Notes: a model not told the origin generated them from the sequence alone. A stretch of DNA of 64,000 nt from an uncultured Poribacteria bacterium (GCA_951813545.1 CATOTL010000001.1:224642-288641), one strand, 5' to 3'; positions 33,790 through 42,625 are shown, counted from the first letter of the stretch. Numbers and translations: made by a program.

Positions 33790-34056
33790 ATGAAAAATAA
33801 CATCCGCGGTAAAATCAGCGACTTCCTCACATCTGAAGAAGGACATGTTGGTGTCAAACCACCGTTGGTATTGGGTGCAGCAAGCGCAGGTTTGTTGCTC
33901 GCTCAGGCAATGGTTACGTCCTCCGCGCAAGCACATTACAAGTGTTATCCTGGTGGTTGCCCGGAGGGTAAGTATTGTCATATCTTCTGTGACAAGTGGC
34001 GTGTCGGCACCTGTATAGGGACCTGGCACAGCCACTGCAGACCACTTGATTCTTGA
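33790..34056 (+). CDS. Cys-rich exported peptide 6
   Basis: 88 residues. Leader NIRGKISDFLTSEEGHVGVK, PPLVLGAASAGLLLAQAMV, AQA cleavage. Six cysteines (KCYPGGCPEG, YCHIFCDKW, GTCIG, SHCRP). The only member not followed by a propeller; a hairpin (34101-34131) and then a phosphomannomutase gene follow. Confidence 0.75.
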   Translation: MKNNIRGKISDFLTSEEGHVGVKPPLVLGAASAGLLLAQAMVTSSAQAHYKCYPGGCPEGKYCHIFCDKWRVGTCIGTWHSHCRPLDS

Positions 34057-34100
34057 TCGGATTGTCTAAGGATTCATTAATTTATTGACAATCCGTTTCT

Positions 34101-34131
34101 GGCGGTTCGCCGTCTCTGACAGGGAACCGCC
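34101..34131 (+). terminator. Hairpin after peptide 6
   Basis: GGCGGTT … AACCGCC, equivalent to those after peptides 3 and 4. Confidence 0.5.
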
Positions 34132-34152
34132 ATTTCCAAAATAGAGTTTCCT

Positions 34153-35643
34153 ATGAATCTTGAAATCTTCAAAGCGTATGATATCCGTGGTATCTTCGGT
34201 GTGGATTTTGAACCGAAAGACTTTTACGGAATCGCCTGTGCGTATGCCAACTGCTTTCACCCGAAAACCGTCGCAGTTGGACACGATGTCCGAGAGAGTT
34301 CACCACAATTGTGGCAGCAGGTCGCTGCGGGTTTTCAGGATTCAGGGGTCAATGTCCTGAATCTCGGTCAGATTTCAACAGATATGCTTTATTTCGCCGT
34401 GGCGCATTACCAGGCAGATGGCGGAGTTACAATCTCGGCATCTCATAATCCAGCTATGTATAACGGTATGAAATTAGTCCGCCAGCATGGCGTACCACTC
34501 TCTGCTGATACGGGAATCTTTAAGGTGCGCGACGCTGTTAAAAACGGGATCGCATTTGAGAAACAGAATGGACACGACTCGGGAACCTGTCGGTCAATAC
34601 AGTTCCTGGATGCCTACCTATCACACCTCCGCTCGTTTGTGGATTTAGGGCAGCTGTCTAAAAATCGGATCGTTATCAACGCCAACGGTGGACTTGCGGG
34701 ACAGATTGCTGAACGTTTGTTGGCGGACACACCGATTCAGGTGTGCGAGCACCTGTTTGTAGAACCAGATGGGAGTTTCGCACAGATTCCGGCAGGGCGA
34801 CCGGACCCATTGCGACCAGAGAACCGAGAACTTACCACAGAAGCAGTTCGGCAGACAGGCGCGGACTTGGCAGTGGCATGGGATGCCGATGCTGATCGAT
34901 GTTTCTTCTTTGATGAAACTGGGGCGTTTGTGGAAGGCTGCTATATCACCGCACTGCTCGCCGAGTGCCTCCTTCAGCGCGAAGATGGCGGTGGTGTCAT
35001 CTTTGATCCGAGAGCCGTCTGGGCAGTAGAGAACGCTGTCATCTCCGCTGGGGGCATACCAATTCTCAACCGGTGCGGACACTCATTTATCAAGGCACGC
35101 ATGCGAAAGACGGGCGCGCTTTTCGCCGGAGAGGCGAGCGGGCACTACTATTTCCGAGACAACTTCTATGCCGATAACGGCATGATCCCCTTTCTGATGG
35201 TGCTTGAATATTTGAGTGTAATTAGGACTTCACTGGCTGAATCTGTCAACCACCTGCGCTCGGAATATCCCGTCTCCGGTGAAATCAACTTTTCATTTGA
35301 AACTGATGAGCAAATCCGAGATGCGGTGGATGCCATCAATGATACGCTACAGTGTTGGAGAAATCCGTGTATTGAAGCACCAATTGATGGTTTATCTATC
35401 AGGTTTCTATCAGGTGCTGGCAAGCCGGGACGTGACAGTTGGCGGTTTAATCTCCGGGAATCAAACACAGAACCGTTATTACGTCTGAACGTGGAAACTC
35501 TCGCGAACGAGGACCTTCTCATTGAAAAGACGGTGAAAATCAGTGAGAAACTCGAAGGCATCGGAGGCAAGCGAGAGACAAAATTCCGATGGGAATCCGA
35601 AAATTTCTACATAAAACGCGAGAATTTGAACAATTTTCTTTGA
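34153..35643 (+). CDS. Phosphomannomutase/phosphoglucomutase (alpha-D-phosphohexomutase)
   Basis: 496 residues. All four signature regions are present: catalytic serine loop TISASHNPAMYNGMK, metal loop DADADRCFFFDE, sugar-binding GEASGHYYF and phosphate-binding RESNTEPLLRLN. Interconverts hexose 1- and 6-phosphates, feeding GDP-mannose or UDP-glucose synthesis. It is the only sugar-nucleotide precursor gene near the two glycosyltransferases and may supply them. Start ATG 34153; the C-terminus is slightly longer than usual. Confidence 0.9.
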   Translation: MNLEIFKAYDIRGIFGVDFEPKDFYGIACAYANCFHPKTVAVGHDVRESSPQLWQQVAAGFQDSGVNVLNLGQISTDMLYFAVAHYQADGGVTISASHNPAMYNGMKLVRQHGVPLSADTGIFKVRDAVKNGIAFEKQNGHDSGTCRSIQFLDAYLSHLRSFVDLGQLSKNRIVINANGGLAGQIAERLLADTPIQVCEHLFVEPDGSFAQIPAGRPDPLRPENRELTTEAVRQTGADLAVAWDADADRCFFFDETGAFVEGCYITALLAECLLQREDGGGVIFDPRAVWAVENAVISAGGIPILNRCGHSFIKARMRKTGALFAGEASGHYYFRDNFYADNGMIPFLMVLEYLSVIRTSLAESVNHLRSEYPVSGEINFSFETDEQIRDAVDAINDTLQCWRNPCIEAPIDGLSIRFLSGAGKPGRDSWRFNLRESNTEPLLRLNVETLANEDLLIEKTVKISEKLEGIGGKRETKFRWESENFYIKRENLNNFL

Positions 35644-36033
35644 ATTTCTCTATTTTTTGTCATATTATGCACGAATTCAAAAAAAAAATGGTCTTTAAAG
35701 GTCAAATTATTAACTATCAGTCTTCAGTTATCAGTTAAGGGGAAATTTGATTAAACAGAACATCTATTAACTGACCACCGAGTACTGATAACTGACAACG
35801 AATACCTACTTTAGACGTGTGTTTGATATATAGCAAATTCTAAACCTGAACGGACACTTTCGTAGGGGTTAGGTCACCTAACCCTTTGGGCGAGGAGAAG
35901 ACCTCGTCCCTACGAGAAGTCCAACATCTTGTTTTTAGCAAACTCACGCTAAAAAAAATAAGTTGGTTAAAATTATACAACATACGCTAACTATAATTTT
36001 TAACGGAAAATAGGTCGGAGATGCAGGAGACAA
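35644..36033. other. Intergenic repeats: inverted-repeat arm, CAGTTAT heptads, REP palindrome
   Basis: 35662-35698 is a single arm of the element at 15358-15613. 35710-35800 carries TATCAGT/ACTGATA heptads. 35863-35920 holds a GTAGGGGTTAGG-TCA-CCTAACCC palindrome followed by GGGCGAGG…CCTCGTCCCTACG. No gene. Confidence 0.55.
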
Positions 36034-37065
36034 ATGAAAATTCTAATTGCTGGGTTGGGCTCTATCGGGCGACGCCATCTGCGAAACTTGCGGGATCTGA
36101 ATATTGAAGAGTTGGTGCTATTACGCTCTGGACGCGCCACACTTTCTGACGATGAACTCGCAGGGTTTCCAACTGAACGAGACATCACAGAGGCACTTCA
36201 ACGGCACCAGCCTGATGCTGTGGTTGTTTCCAATCCGACCTCACTTCATCTTGATGTTGCTATTCCTGCGGCGGAAGCTGGCTGTCATCTGTTATTAGAG
36301 AAACCGATTTCCCATACAATGGATCGGGTCCCTATTTTGGCGAACATTGTACAACAGAAAAATCTCAAGGTACTCACCGGTTTCCAATTTCGATTTCACC
36401 CAGGTTTACAACACATCAAGCAACTTCTTGACAGTGACGGAATCGGTGCGGTGACATCTGTAGAGGCACACTGGGGTGAATATCTACCCGGATGGCATCC
36501 TTGGGAAGACCATCGCGCAGGGTATGCCGCACGCGAAGACCTCGGCGGCGGAGTCCTACTGACACTTTGCCACCCTTTTGACTACCTCCGATGGCTCATT
36601 GGGGAGATTCAGAGCGTCTCGGCAATGACAGCACAGCAGGGCGGTTTAAACATCCAAGTCGAGGACACAGCGAACACGATGTTTCGATTTGAAAATGGCG
36701 CACTCGGCACGGTGCATCTTGATTATATCCAACGTCCACCGACACACACCTTGCAGATTACGGGGCAACACGGACGTATCCTGTGGGATAACACCGACGG
36801 TGAAGTCCACTGGTACCAGGACAAAACAGAAACATGGCAAACGGAGACTTTTCACAAGGGACCGAACGGTTTTGATCGCAACACACTTTTCCTTCAAGAG
36901 ATGAAACATTTCATCGACTGCATTGAAAATGATACCGACCCATGCGTTAATCTCACAGACGGAATTGCTGCGCTTCAACTTGTACTTGCTGCGAAAGCAT
37001 CATCCTCTCAACAGAGAGAGATCACTTATCCTCACGCTGAGCGTAAAAAAGATGGGGTGGGCTAA
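36034..37065 (+). CDS. Gfo/Idh/MocA-family NAD(P)-dependent oxidoreductase
   Basis: 343 residues. Rossmann dinucleotide motif GLGSIGRRHLRNL at the N-terminus, the hallmark EKP (LLLEKPIS), FQFRFHPG, and the substrate-domain GGGVLLTLCHPFDYLRWL with its conserved His/Asp. Such enzymes oxidise or reduce sugar-like substrates; the specific substrate is not apparent. Strong ribosome site GGAGACAA. Flanked on both sides by REP-like repeats. Confidence 0.88.
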   Translation: MKILIAGLGSIGRRHLRNLRDLNIEELVLLRSGRATLSDDELAGFPTERDITEALQRHQPDAVVVSNPTSLHLDVAIPAAEAGCHLLLEKPISHTMDRVPILANIVQQKNLKVLTGFQFRFHPGLQHIKQLLDSDGIGAVTSVEAHWGEYLPGWHPWEDHRAGYAAREDLGGGVLLTLCHPFDYLRWLIGEIQSVSAMTAQQGGLNIQVEDTANTMFRFENGALGTVHLDYIQRPPTHTLQITGQHGRILWDNTDGEVHWYQDKTETWQTETFHKGPNGFDRNTLFLQEMKHFIDCIENDTDPCVNLTDGIAALQLVLAAKASSSQQREITYPHAERKKDGVG

Positions 37066-37474
37066 AAAACATTTCTCGTGAGTTTGATATATAGTAAATT
37101 CTAAACCTAAACGGACACTTCGTAGGGGTTAGGTCACCTAACCCGACGGGCTAAACAACATTTCTCGTGAGTTTGATACATAGCAGATTCTAAACCTAAA
37201 CGGACACTTTCGTAGGGGTTAGGTCCCCTAACCCGGCGGACGAGAAGTCCAATACCTTGTTTTTACCAAACTCACGTAATTTAAGAGTTTTCGTTTGCTA
37301 CTGTATCTGGTATACTTTTTGCGAGAAAAGCAATGAATGGCAATGATTCTAACTCTTCTTCTTTGCCGACAGCCGACGGTTTCCGATAGCCACTCTTATA
37401 CCGATACATCGTTCATCTAAATTGAAAAACATGCTAACACAGCCAAATCTGTTCATTCACGATGGAGAATTCTA
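37066..37474. other. Intergenic duplicated REP-like segment
   Basis: A unit of about 93 bases (…GTGAGTTTGATAnATAG…AAACGGACACTT-CGTAGGGGTTAGGT…) occurs twice in tandem (37080-37145 and 37166-37240), and a third time at 35818-35885. Then GCCGACAGCCGACGG-type repeats. No gene. Confidence 0.6.
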
Positions 37475-39631
37475 ATGCCAGAAAATGATATCCAACTCAT
37501 CCACAAAGTTTTGTCAGGCAACGACGAAGCATTCACCGTTTTAATCCGAAAATATCAGAAGGGTGTTCACGCGCTTGCTTGGCGGAAGGTTGGTGACTTT
37601 CATTTTGCCGAAGAGATTACGCAGGACGCTTTCCTTCGGGCATACAAAGGACTCTCAAAACTAAAAGATCCGAGTCAGTTTTCTGGATGGCTTTATGTCA
37701 TTACGAATCGACTTTGTAAGAATTGGCATAAACAGAAAAAATCGATGATAAAATCGGTGGAGGATGTGCCAGTGGTAGAAATGCAGAGAAGGTCTTACGA
37801 ACGTTATGTATCCGATAAAAACGAAAAATCAGCGTGCGAGCGTCGTCATAAAATTGTCGAGAAACTTCTGGAAAAATTGCCGGAGAGCGAACGCACCGTC
37901 ATGACGCTCTACTACCTCGGCGAAATGTCGGCAAAGGAGATTGGAAATTTTTTAGGGGTGTCGGTGAACACGATCACGAGCCGACTCCAGCGGGCGCGAA
38001 AGCGTTTAAAAAAAGAGGAAGAACTCTTAGTTCAAGAGACACTTGGCGGTGTCCAGTTACCCGATAGTCTCACGGAGACCATCGCTCAGAAAGTTTCTGA
38101 TGTGAAATTGACACCTTCGCCGACAGGGAAACCGTTTCTACCGTGGGTGGCTTTTGGCGCAGTGGCAATTTTAGTGCTGCTCCTATTAAGTGCGAGCAAT
38201 CAATACCTCGTCCGCTTTCAAAAACCGTATAGTTTTGAACTACAATCCGAACCGACGATTGAAATTGTTGACACACCTATCGTTCTCAATATTGACGCGA
38301 AACCAGCGGTGCGAAATCAGGCGGGACGCGCCGATACAGCCAATCAGAGCGGCACTGCTGGCGTGCAGATTTCTGAATCCGTCACAGCCGCGAATGCACA
38401 GGGTGAATCGCTCGCACCTTCCGCGGCACAGTGGACACAAACAACAGGACCGCAAGGGGGTCCCGTGTCTGATATATTTGCGACATCTAAAGGCGTGCTT
38501 TACGCCTTCTCACCGACAGGGACCTATAGGTTGGCAGCAAACGCGACTGCGTGGGTGCCAGTTAAGGTTGATGCTTTGACCGAAGGGGTGCGGGTTCCTA
38601 TGACAGAGCATCAAGGGACACTCTATATTGTCTCTAAGGATACGGTGTTTGCCTCAACCGATAACGGCGAGACATGGCGCACATTCTGCTCCCGGCCTGA
38701 AGGAAATGCCATTGGATTTATCATTGTGGATGGAATACAAGGAACTGGTTCGGGTCCTACGATGTATCTCGCCCTTGGGGATAAAGGCGTGTTCCGTTCT
38801 ACGGATGCTGGCGCACAGTGGACTTCTCTTAACGATGGATTGAAGGACAGAACGATTTCCACGGTAGCAGCAATCGGAAACACGGTGTTTGCTGGCACAG
38901 ACAGAGGTCTCTACCGACTTGATGCAGGCGCGTGGGAACGCTTGCTGGTGGATGTGCCCGGATCTATCTACGCTTTGGTGGTTTCTGAAGACAATCTTTA
39001 TGTCGGAACAGGTCCTAATTTTTTCACCTTACCACAGATTGGATCAGAACCAACGGAAGTATCACAAATGATGTACGACAACAATTTGCGTTTGAGTAGG
39101 GTTTTCCATTCCGCTGACTTGGGAGCATCTTGGGTTGAGATAACACCTACGGGTATAATAGCACCCTCCGGTATAAGTTTGTTGATTGCCGGTAAGACGA
39201 TCTTAGCACAGTCGTTCAACCAGTTCCGGTCAAAGGATGGTGGGCAGACGTGGACAGACCTTGGGCTTGAGATAGACTCGCTTAGACAAAATGTTTTTCC
39301 GTCTGTAGCAGTGAACGAGAATACTTTTTGCAAAACAGGTCCATCTGGTATCTACCGCACAACCGATGCTGGTGAATCGTGGCATCTGTTTATGGACGGG
39401 ATGGTGGGAACCGGAATACTGAATCTGGCTTTTGCCAATAACAGACTCTATGCGCATACCGAGGAAGGCATTGTCCAGTCTACAGACGGAGGCGAATCGT
39501 GGAAACCTATTCCGGTTGATGCGAATAAGTTTTCGCACAAGCCGGTCAAAGAGGGAAAATCTCACCTTGATTTCTCTGCCGAGTCACAATTGGTGATTGC
39601 TGGTAATATTCTTTACGTAATTTCCACCTGA
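37475..39631 (+). CDS. ECF sigma factor fused to membrane helix and BNR-like beta-propeller (5' part of frameshifted gene)
   Basis: 718 residues. Residues 1-190: ECF sigma factor with region 2 (FAEEITQDAFLRAYKGL, FSGWLYVITNRLCKNW) and region 4 (LPESERTVMTLYYLGEMSAKEIG, VNTITSRLQRARKRL). Residues ~222-240: a single membrane helix (WVAFGAVAILVLLLL). The rest is an extracytoplasmic propeller of BNR/sialidase-like repeats (STDNGETWRTF, STDAGAQWTSL, TTDAGESWHLF, STDGGESWKPI). The frame ends early at 39631; the next frame continues it. A sigma factor tethered to its own sensor. Confidence 0.8.
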   Translation: MPENDIQLIHKVLSGNDEAFTVLIRKYQKGVHALAWRKVGDFHFAEEITQDAFLRAYKGLSKLKDPSQFSGWLYVITNRLCKNWHKQKKSMIKSVEDVPVVEMQRRSYERYVSDKNEKSACERRHKIVEKLLEKLPESERTVMTLYYLGEMSAKEIGNFLGVSVNTITSRLQRARKRLKKEEELLVQETLGGVQLPDSLTETIAQKVSDVKLTPSPTGKPFLPWVAFGAVAILVLLLLSASNQYLVRFQKPYSFELQSEPTIEIVDTPIVLNIDAKPAVRNQAGRADTANQSGTAGVQISESVTAANAQGESLAPSAAQWTQTTGPQGGPVSDIFATSKGVLYAFSPTGTYRLAANATAWVPVKVDALTEGVRVPMTEHQGTLYIVSKDTVFASTDNGETWRTFCSRPEGNAIGFIIVDGIQGTGSGPTMYLALGDKGVFRSTDAGAQWTSLNDGLKDRTISTVAAIGNTVFAGTDRGLYRLDAGAWERLLVDVPGSIYALVVSEDNLYVGTGPNFFTLPQIGSEPTEVSQMMYDNNLRLSRVFHSADLGASWVEITPTGIIAPSGISLLIAGKTILAQSFNQFRSKDGGQTWTDLGLEIDSLRQNVFPSVAVNENTFCKTGPSGIYRTTDAGESWHLFMDGMVGTGILNLAFANNRLYAHTEEGIVQSTDGGESWKPIPVDANKFSHKPVKEGKSHLDFSAESQLVIAGNILYVIST

Positions 39632-40412
39632 AGAGAGTAATTCGTGTGTCTTTCGTATGTCCACTGATGGTAATACTCTCATTCCGGTTCAAGGGGTTCC
39701 TGCTTTTGAAGGGGTCGGCCCGTCTACAAATAACAAGGAAGCGGAACAGACTCACTTATCTGAGGGGCGTGAAAGCGATGATTCGTATATGTTGTACCTG
39801 AGAGAACATGAGCGAATTGGGGCATTCGCTATCAGTGACGGGACGCTTTACGCAGAATACAAACGGCAGCTTTTCAAATGGCAACCCGGTGATTCAGAAT
39901 GGAAAGACACGGGACTACTGGATACCGGTGAGTCGCCCGAAGGGGATTTGAAATGTGGATTCAGGTTAGCCGTTTCAGGAAAGACCGTCTACGTAGGCAA
40001 ACGGAGTGGTAGGTTGTTCCAATCCAAGGATGCGGGAAGCAGTTGGAGAGACATCACACCGAACCTCCCATTTCGTTTTACCTGTTTCAAGGATATTGTG
40101 TTTGCGGGGTCAACAGTTTACGTCGCGACAGACAACGGCGTTTTAGCATCGCGAACCGGGAAACACTGGCGCGTCCTCGCCGATAAAGTCGTTATAGACA
40201 GGTTTGCGGTGGACGGTGCAACCATCTACGGTGCCGGTGATACGGGTGTCTATCGCTTGGATATTCATGACAAATGGGAACGGATTTCGCCGGGAGTTCC
40301 GGGTCAGGTGCTATCGCTTGTCGTCGATCGCGACAGACTTTACGTCGCCACCAAACACCGCGGAATGTTCCACATCTCACTTGAAGAAAATAATTACATG
40401 GCAAGTGAATAG
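39630..40412 (+). pseudogene. 3' part of the sigma-propeller gene after a single-base frameshift
   Basis: Reading in the +1 frame from about 39630 gives EESNSCVFRMSTDGNTLIPV and three more propeller blades (SKDAGSSWRDIT, ASRTGKHWRVL, YRLDIHDKWERI), ending YVATKHRGMFHI. This completes the propeller of the upstream frame. The first in-frame ATG (39657) lacks a ribosome site and signal peptide. Either a true frameshift mutation or an assembly error near 39620-39632. Confidence 0.7.
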
Positions 40413-40463
40413 ACCCTCACCTTACTTATCTGCTCAGGAACCTAAAAATCGGATGGGAAAACG

Positions 40464-41726
40464 ATGAAGAACCCGATAGGAACAGAGGATTGCGGGAATC
40501 AGGTTTACGTCATCACTGTTGACGCTGCTGTCAATGGAGAATGTTTGCGCGACTTCCTTGAACAGCAGGGTTACACTTTCTTTACGGCTTCCGAGGACAG
40601 TGAATCCTTTCGCCACATTCAGGAGGCGATGCTGCGACCGCAAGGAGCCGCGCAGGAAAACGACAGTGCTCCTAACACTACAGGAGAATCAGGACCGAGA
40701 ACAGGAGAGACGATACCACCGGAAACGGCACTCTCAAGATCGGATTTTCACGGGGATTACGCAGACATTCTCGGTGAGAGCGCAGCGCATCTTGAGGTGC
40801 TCGAATCTATTGAGACGTTTGCTAAATCTTCTCAAACGGTGCTAATTTCTGGCGAGACGGGGACCGGGAAAGAGTTGGTCGCCGCTGCCTTACACGCCCA
40901 GAGTCCTCGTGCCGGGAACGCCATAGCTGTCGTGAACTGTGGAGGGATTGCGGAGTACTTAATAGCAAGTGAGTTTTTTGGTCACGAGAAGGGGGCGTTT
41001 ACCGGCGCGGATCAGCAAAAAATCGGGTTGTTTGAAACCGCATCGGGCGGCACACTGTTCCTTGATGAAATCGCTGAACTTCCGATGCCCCTACAACCGA
41101 CGCTGTTGCGGGTACTTCAGGAAGGCGAGATTCGGCGCGTCGGCGGAACGGAACAGATTCCGATAGATGTGCGCGTCATAGCCGCTACCAACACCGACCT
41201 TGCCGAAGCCGTTGAAGCCGGTAGATTTCGCCGAGACCTTTATGAGCGATTAAAACCGCTGCATATCTCGCTGCCCGCATTGCGCGAACGGCGAGGAGAC
41301 ATCCCCGCGTTAGCAATCCACTTCTTGGCGAAAGCACTCACAGATACCACTCAAAAGATAGAGGACATAAGCCCAGAAATCCTCTCATTATTTCACGACT
41401 ATGCCTGGCCCGGGAATATCCGGGAGTTGGAAGGTGTCATCGGTCGAGCCGTCCTGTTAGCCAAAGGCGGTCTCATCTTACCCGAGCACTTACCCAAACC
41501 CGTTCAAAAATCCCATACACCGCCATTAGACCTCGCTTCAGACGATTCTACCGACCTCGGACGTTCCACGCTGCCTTTCCCGATCGGCACAACCCTGAAA
41601 GAGATAGAGAAGTCCGCCATCTTGATAACCTTAGCACGCGAGGACGGCAATCAATCAAAAACGGCAAAGATCCTCGGGATACATCGGCGGACCTTGCACA
41701 ACAAACTACGCGACTACAACGTGTGA
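40464..41726 (+). CDS. Sigma-54-dependent transcriptional activator (NtrC family)
   Basis: 420 residues. N-terminal ~55 residues look like a shortened or degenerate receiver (VYVITVDAAVNGECLRDFLEQQG in parts), then a Ser/Thr-rich linker. AAA+ domain: Walker A GETGTGKE (~130-137), GAFTGA loop (~177-182) that contacts sigma-54, Walker B GGTLFLDE (~196-202), arginine-finger FRRDLYERL. C-terminal Fis-type helix-turn-helix ends KILGIHRRTLHNKLRDYNV. It is followed directly by a sigma-54 promoter, and three broken copies of a related DNA-binding domain stand before the other sigma-54 promoters. Likely the regulator of the downstream block. Confidence 0.9.
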   Translation: MKNPIGTEDCGNQVYVITVDAAVNGECLRDFLEQQGYTFFTASEDSESFRHIQEAMLRPQGAAQENDSAPNTTGESGPRTGETIPPETALSRSDFHGDYADILGESAAHLEVLESIETFAKSSQTVLISGETGTGKELVAAALHAQSPRAGNAIAVVNCGGIAEYLIASEFFGHEKGAFTGADQQKIGLFETASGGTLFLDEIAELPMPLQPTLLRVLQEGEIRRVGGTEQIPIDVRVIAATNTDLAEAVEAGRFRRDLYERLKPLHISLPALRERRGDIPALAIHFLAKALTDTTQKIEDISPEILSLFHDYAWPGNIRELEGVIGRAVLLAKGGLILPEHLPKPVQKSHTPPLDLASDDSTDLGRSTLPFPIGTTLKEIEKSAILITLAREDGNQSKTAKILGIHRRTLHNKLRDYNV

Positions 41727-41796
41727 AGAAGGAAACTTGACATTGCCTTCCACTACCGACGCGCGGGTAGAAGCACCCCTCTTGGTTTCGTGTGCG

Positions 41797-41845
41797 ACTG
41801 GGTACATTTTACCCAGTTCTATGGAAAAATGTTCACATGTGTGAA
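41797..41845. promoter_or_regulatory. Candidate enhancer (UAS) for sigma-54 promoter A
   Basis: Palindrome ACTGGGTA-N5-TACCCAGT (41797-41817), a TTCACATGTGTGAA palindrome (41832-41845) and a half-site TGCCCAGT (41850). This is unlike the TTGGAAAG enhancers of promoters B, C and D. Confidence 0.55.
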
Positions 41846-41898
41846 AAATATGCCCAGTTGAAAAAAGGCGAGATCCTGTCACAGTGCGGTTTCTCACA

Positions 41899-41915
41899 TT
41901 GGCACGATACTTGCT
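41899..41915 (+). promoter_or_regulatory. Sigma-54 promoter A
   Basis: TTGGCACGATACTTGCT: GG (-24) and GC (-12) separated by 10 bases, a near-consensus RpoN site. Bases 41857-41920 are almost identical to those at promoters B, C and D. Drives the block starting with the 85-residue peptide. Confidence 0.85.
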
Positions 41916-41931
41916 ATATAGGCATAATATA

Positions 41932-42052
41932 GAACTTACGCACAAAATGGATATTAAGGCTGAAAGGGAACCCGGATGCTTGGATGGACAAACGCCACAA
42001 CGCTTCCAAGCTTCCAAACGCACAAGCCAACGAATCGATGGTGCGTAAGTCC
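41932..42052. mobile_element. Small element with IS701-like terminal repeats, between promoter and first gene
   Basis: About 120 bp bounded by ACTTACGCAC … GTGCGTAAGT, ends related to the IS701 copy at 27853-28944. Interior AT/GC-mixed, no gene. Present at the same place in the duplicate block (59451-59571), absent downstream of promoters B and C, so it was inserted before the duplication. Confidence 0.65.
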
Positions 42053-42065
42053 TCATATAATAACT

Positions 42066-42215
42066 TGGCAGTCTCCTCTATTTTGAGAGGTGCGTCGAGG
42101 GTATCATGACTACCCATCGACGCGGCACTGCCATAATCGGACTATGACAGCGTTAGCCTAAGTATACCACAAACATCCTGTTTTGTGAAACGCTTAGGTT
42201 AGCATCTTATATAAC
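42066..42215 (+). other. Structured 5' untranslated region of the peptide gene
   Basis: Two strong hairpins: GTGCGTCGA-GGGTA … TACCC-TCGACGCGGCAC (42088-42126) and GTTAGCCTAAG … CTTAGGTTAGC (42153-42205). In the duplicate block the second is a perfect GCTAACCTAAG/CTTAGGTTAGC pair, so copy A carries two mismatches. Confidence 0.5.
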
Positions 42216-42299
42216 AACAATGGATTGCCAAGAACGCAAAACGCCTTACCGTTTGCATTCCCAAAGCAATCCACGAATACTAAAATAAAGGAGAATTAC

Positions 42300-42557
42300 A
42301 TGAATCGCTTTCAGGTCAAAACCCTCGCTGTTCTCGTACTCATCGCTTTTGCTTCAATGGGTGCGTTCGTACTCACAGATAATTTTGTGCCAAAAGCACA
42401 TGCTAACGATGGATGTGCAGCGGCGGCAGCAGCATGTGGTGATGCAGTCGAACATGCATTAGAGACATGCGCAAATGCCATTGATTTGGCTTGTTTACTA
42501 GCTGCTATAAATGCGTGGAATCTGTGTGTGCACGCGGCCGAAGAGTGTTTTGGATAA
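42300..42557 (+). CDS. Small exported six-cysteine helical peptide
   Basis: 85 residues from ATG 42300 (AAAGGAGAATTAC upstream; an earlier in-frame ATG lies in the leader). Signal peptide (TLAVLVLIAFASMGAF) with a KAHA-N cleavage site. The mature ~50-residue part is Ala-rich and helical, with six cysteines spaced 6-10-7-10-6, a symmetric pattern suggesting a disulfide-locked helical hairpin. First gene after sigma-54 promoter A; followed by a strong hairpin. Function unknown. Identical protein at 59819-60076. Confidence 0.75.
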   Translation: MNRFQVKTLAVLVLIAFASMGAFVLTDNFVPKAHANDGCAAAAAACGDAVEHALETCANAIDLACLLAAINAWNLCVHAAEECFG

Positions 42558-42625
42558 ATATCCATGCAGTCTTACAACATTAGCGAGCGAGGCTCATCTT
42601 AATGTATGAGTCAACGCCCGGTTAT

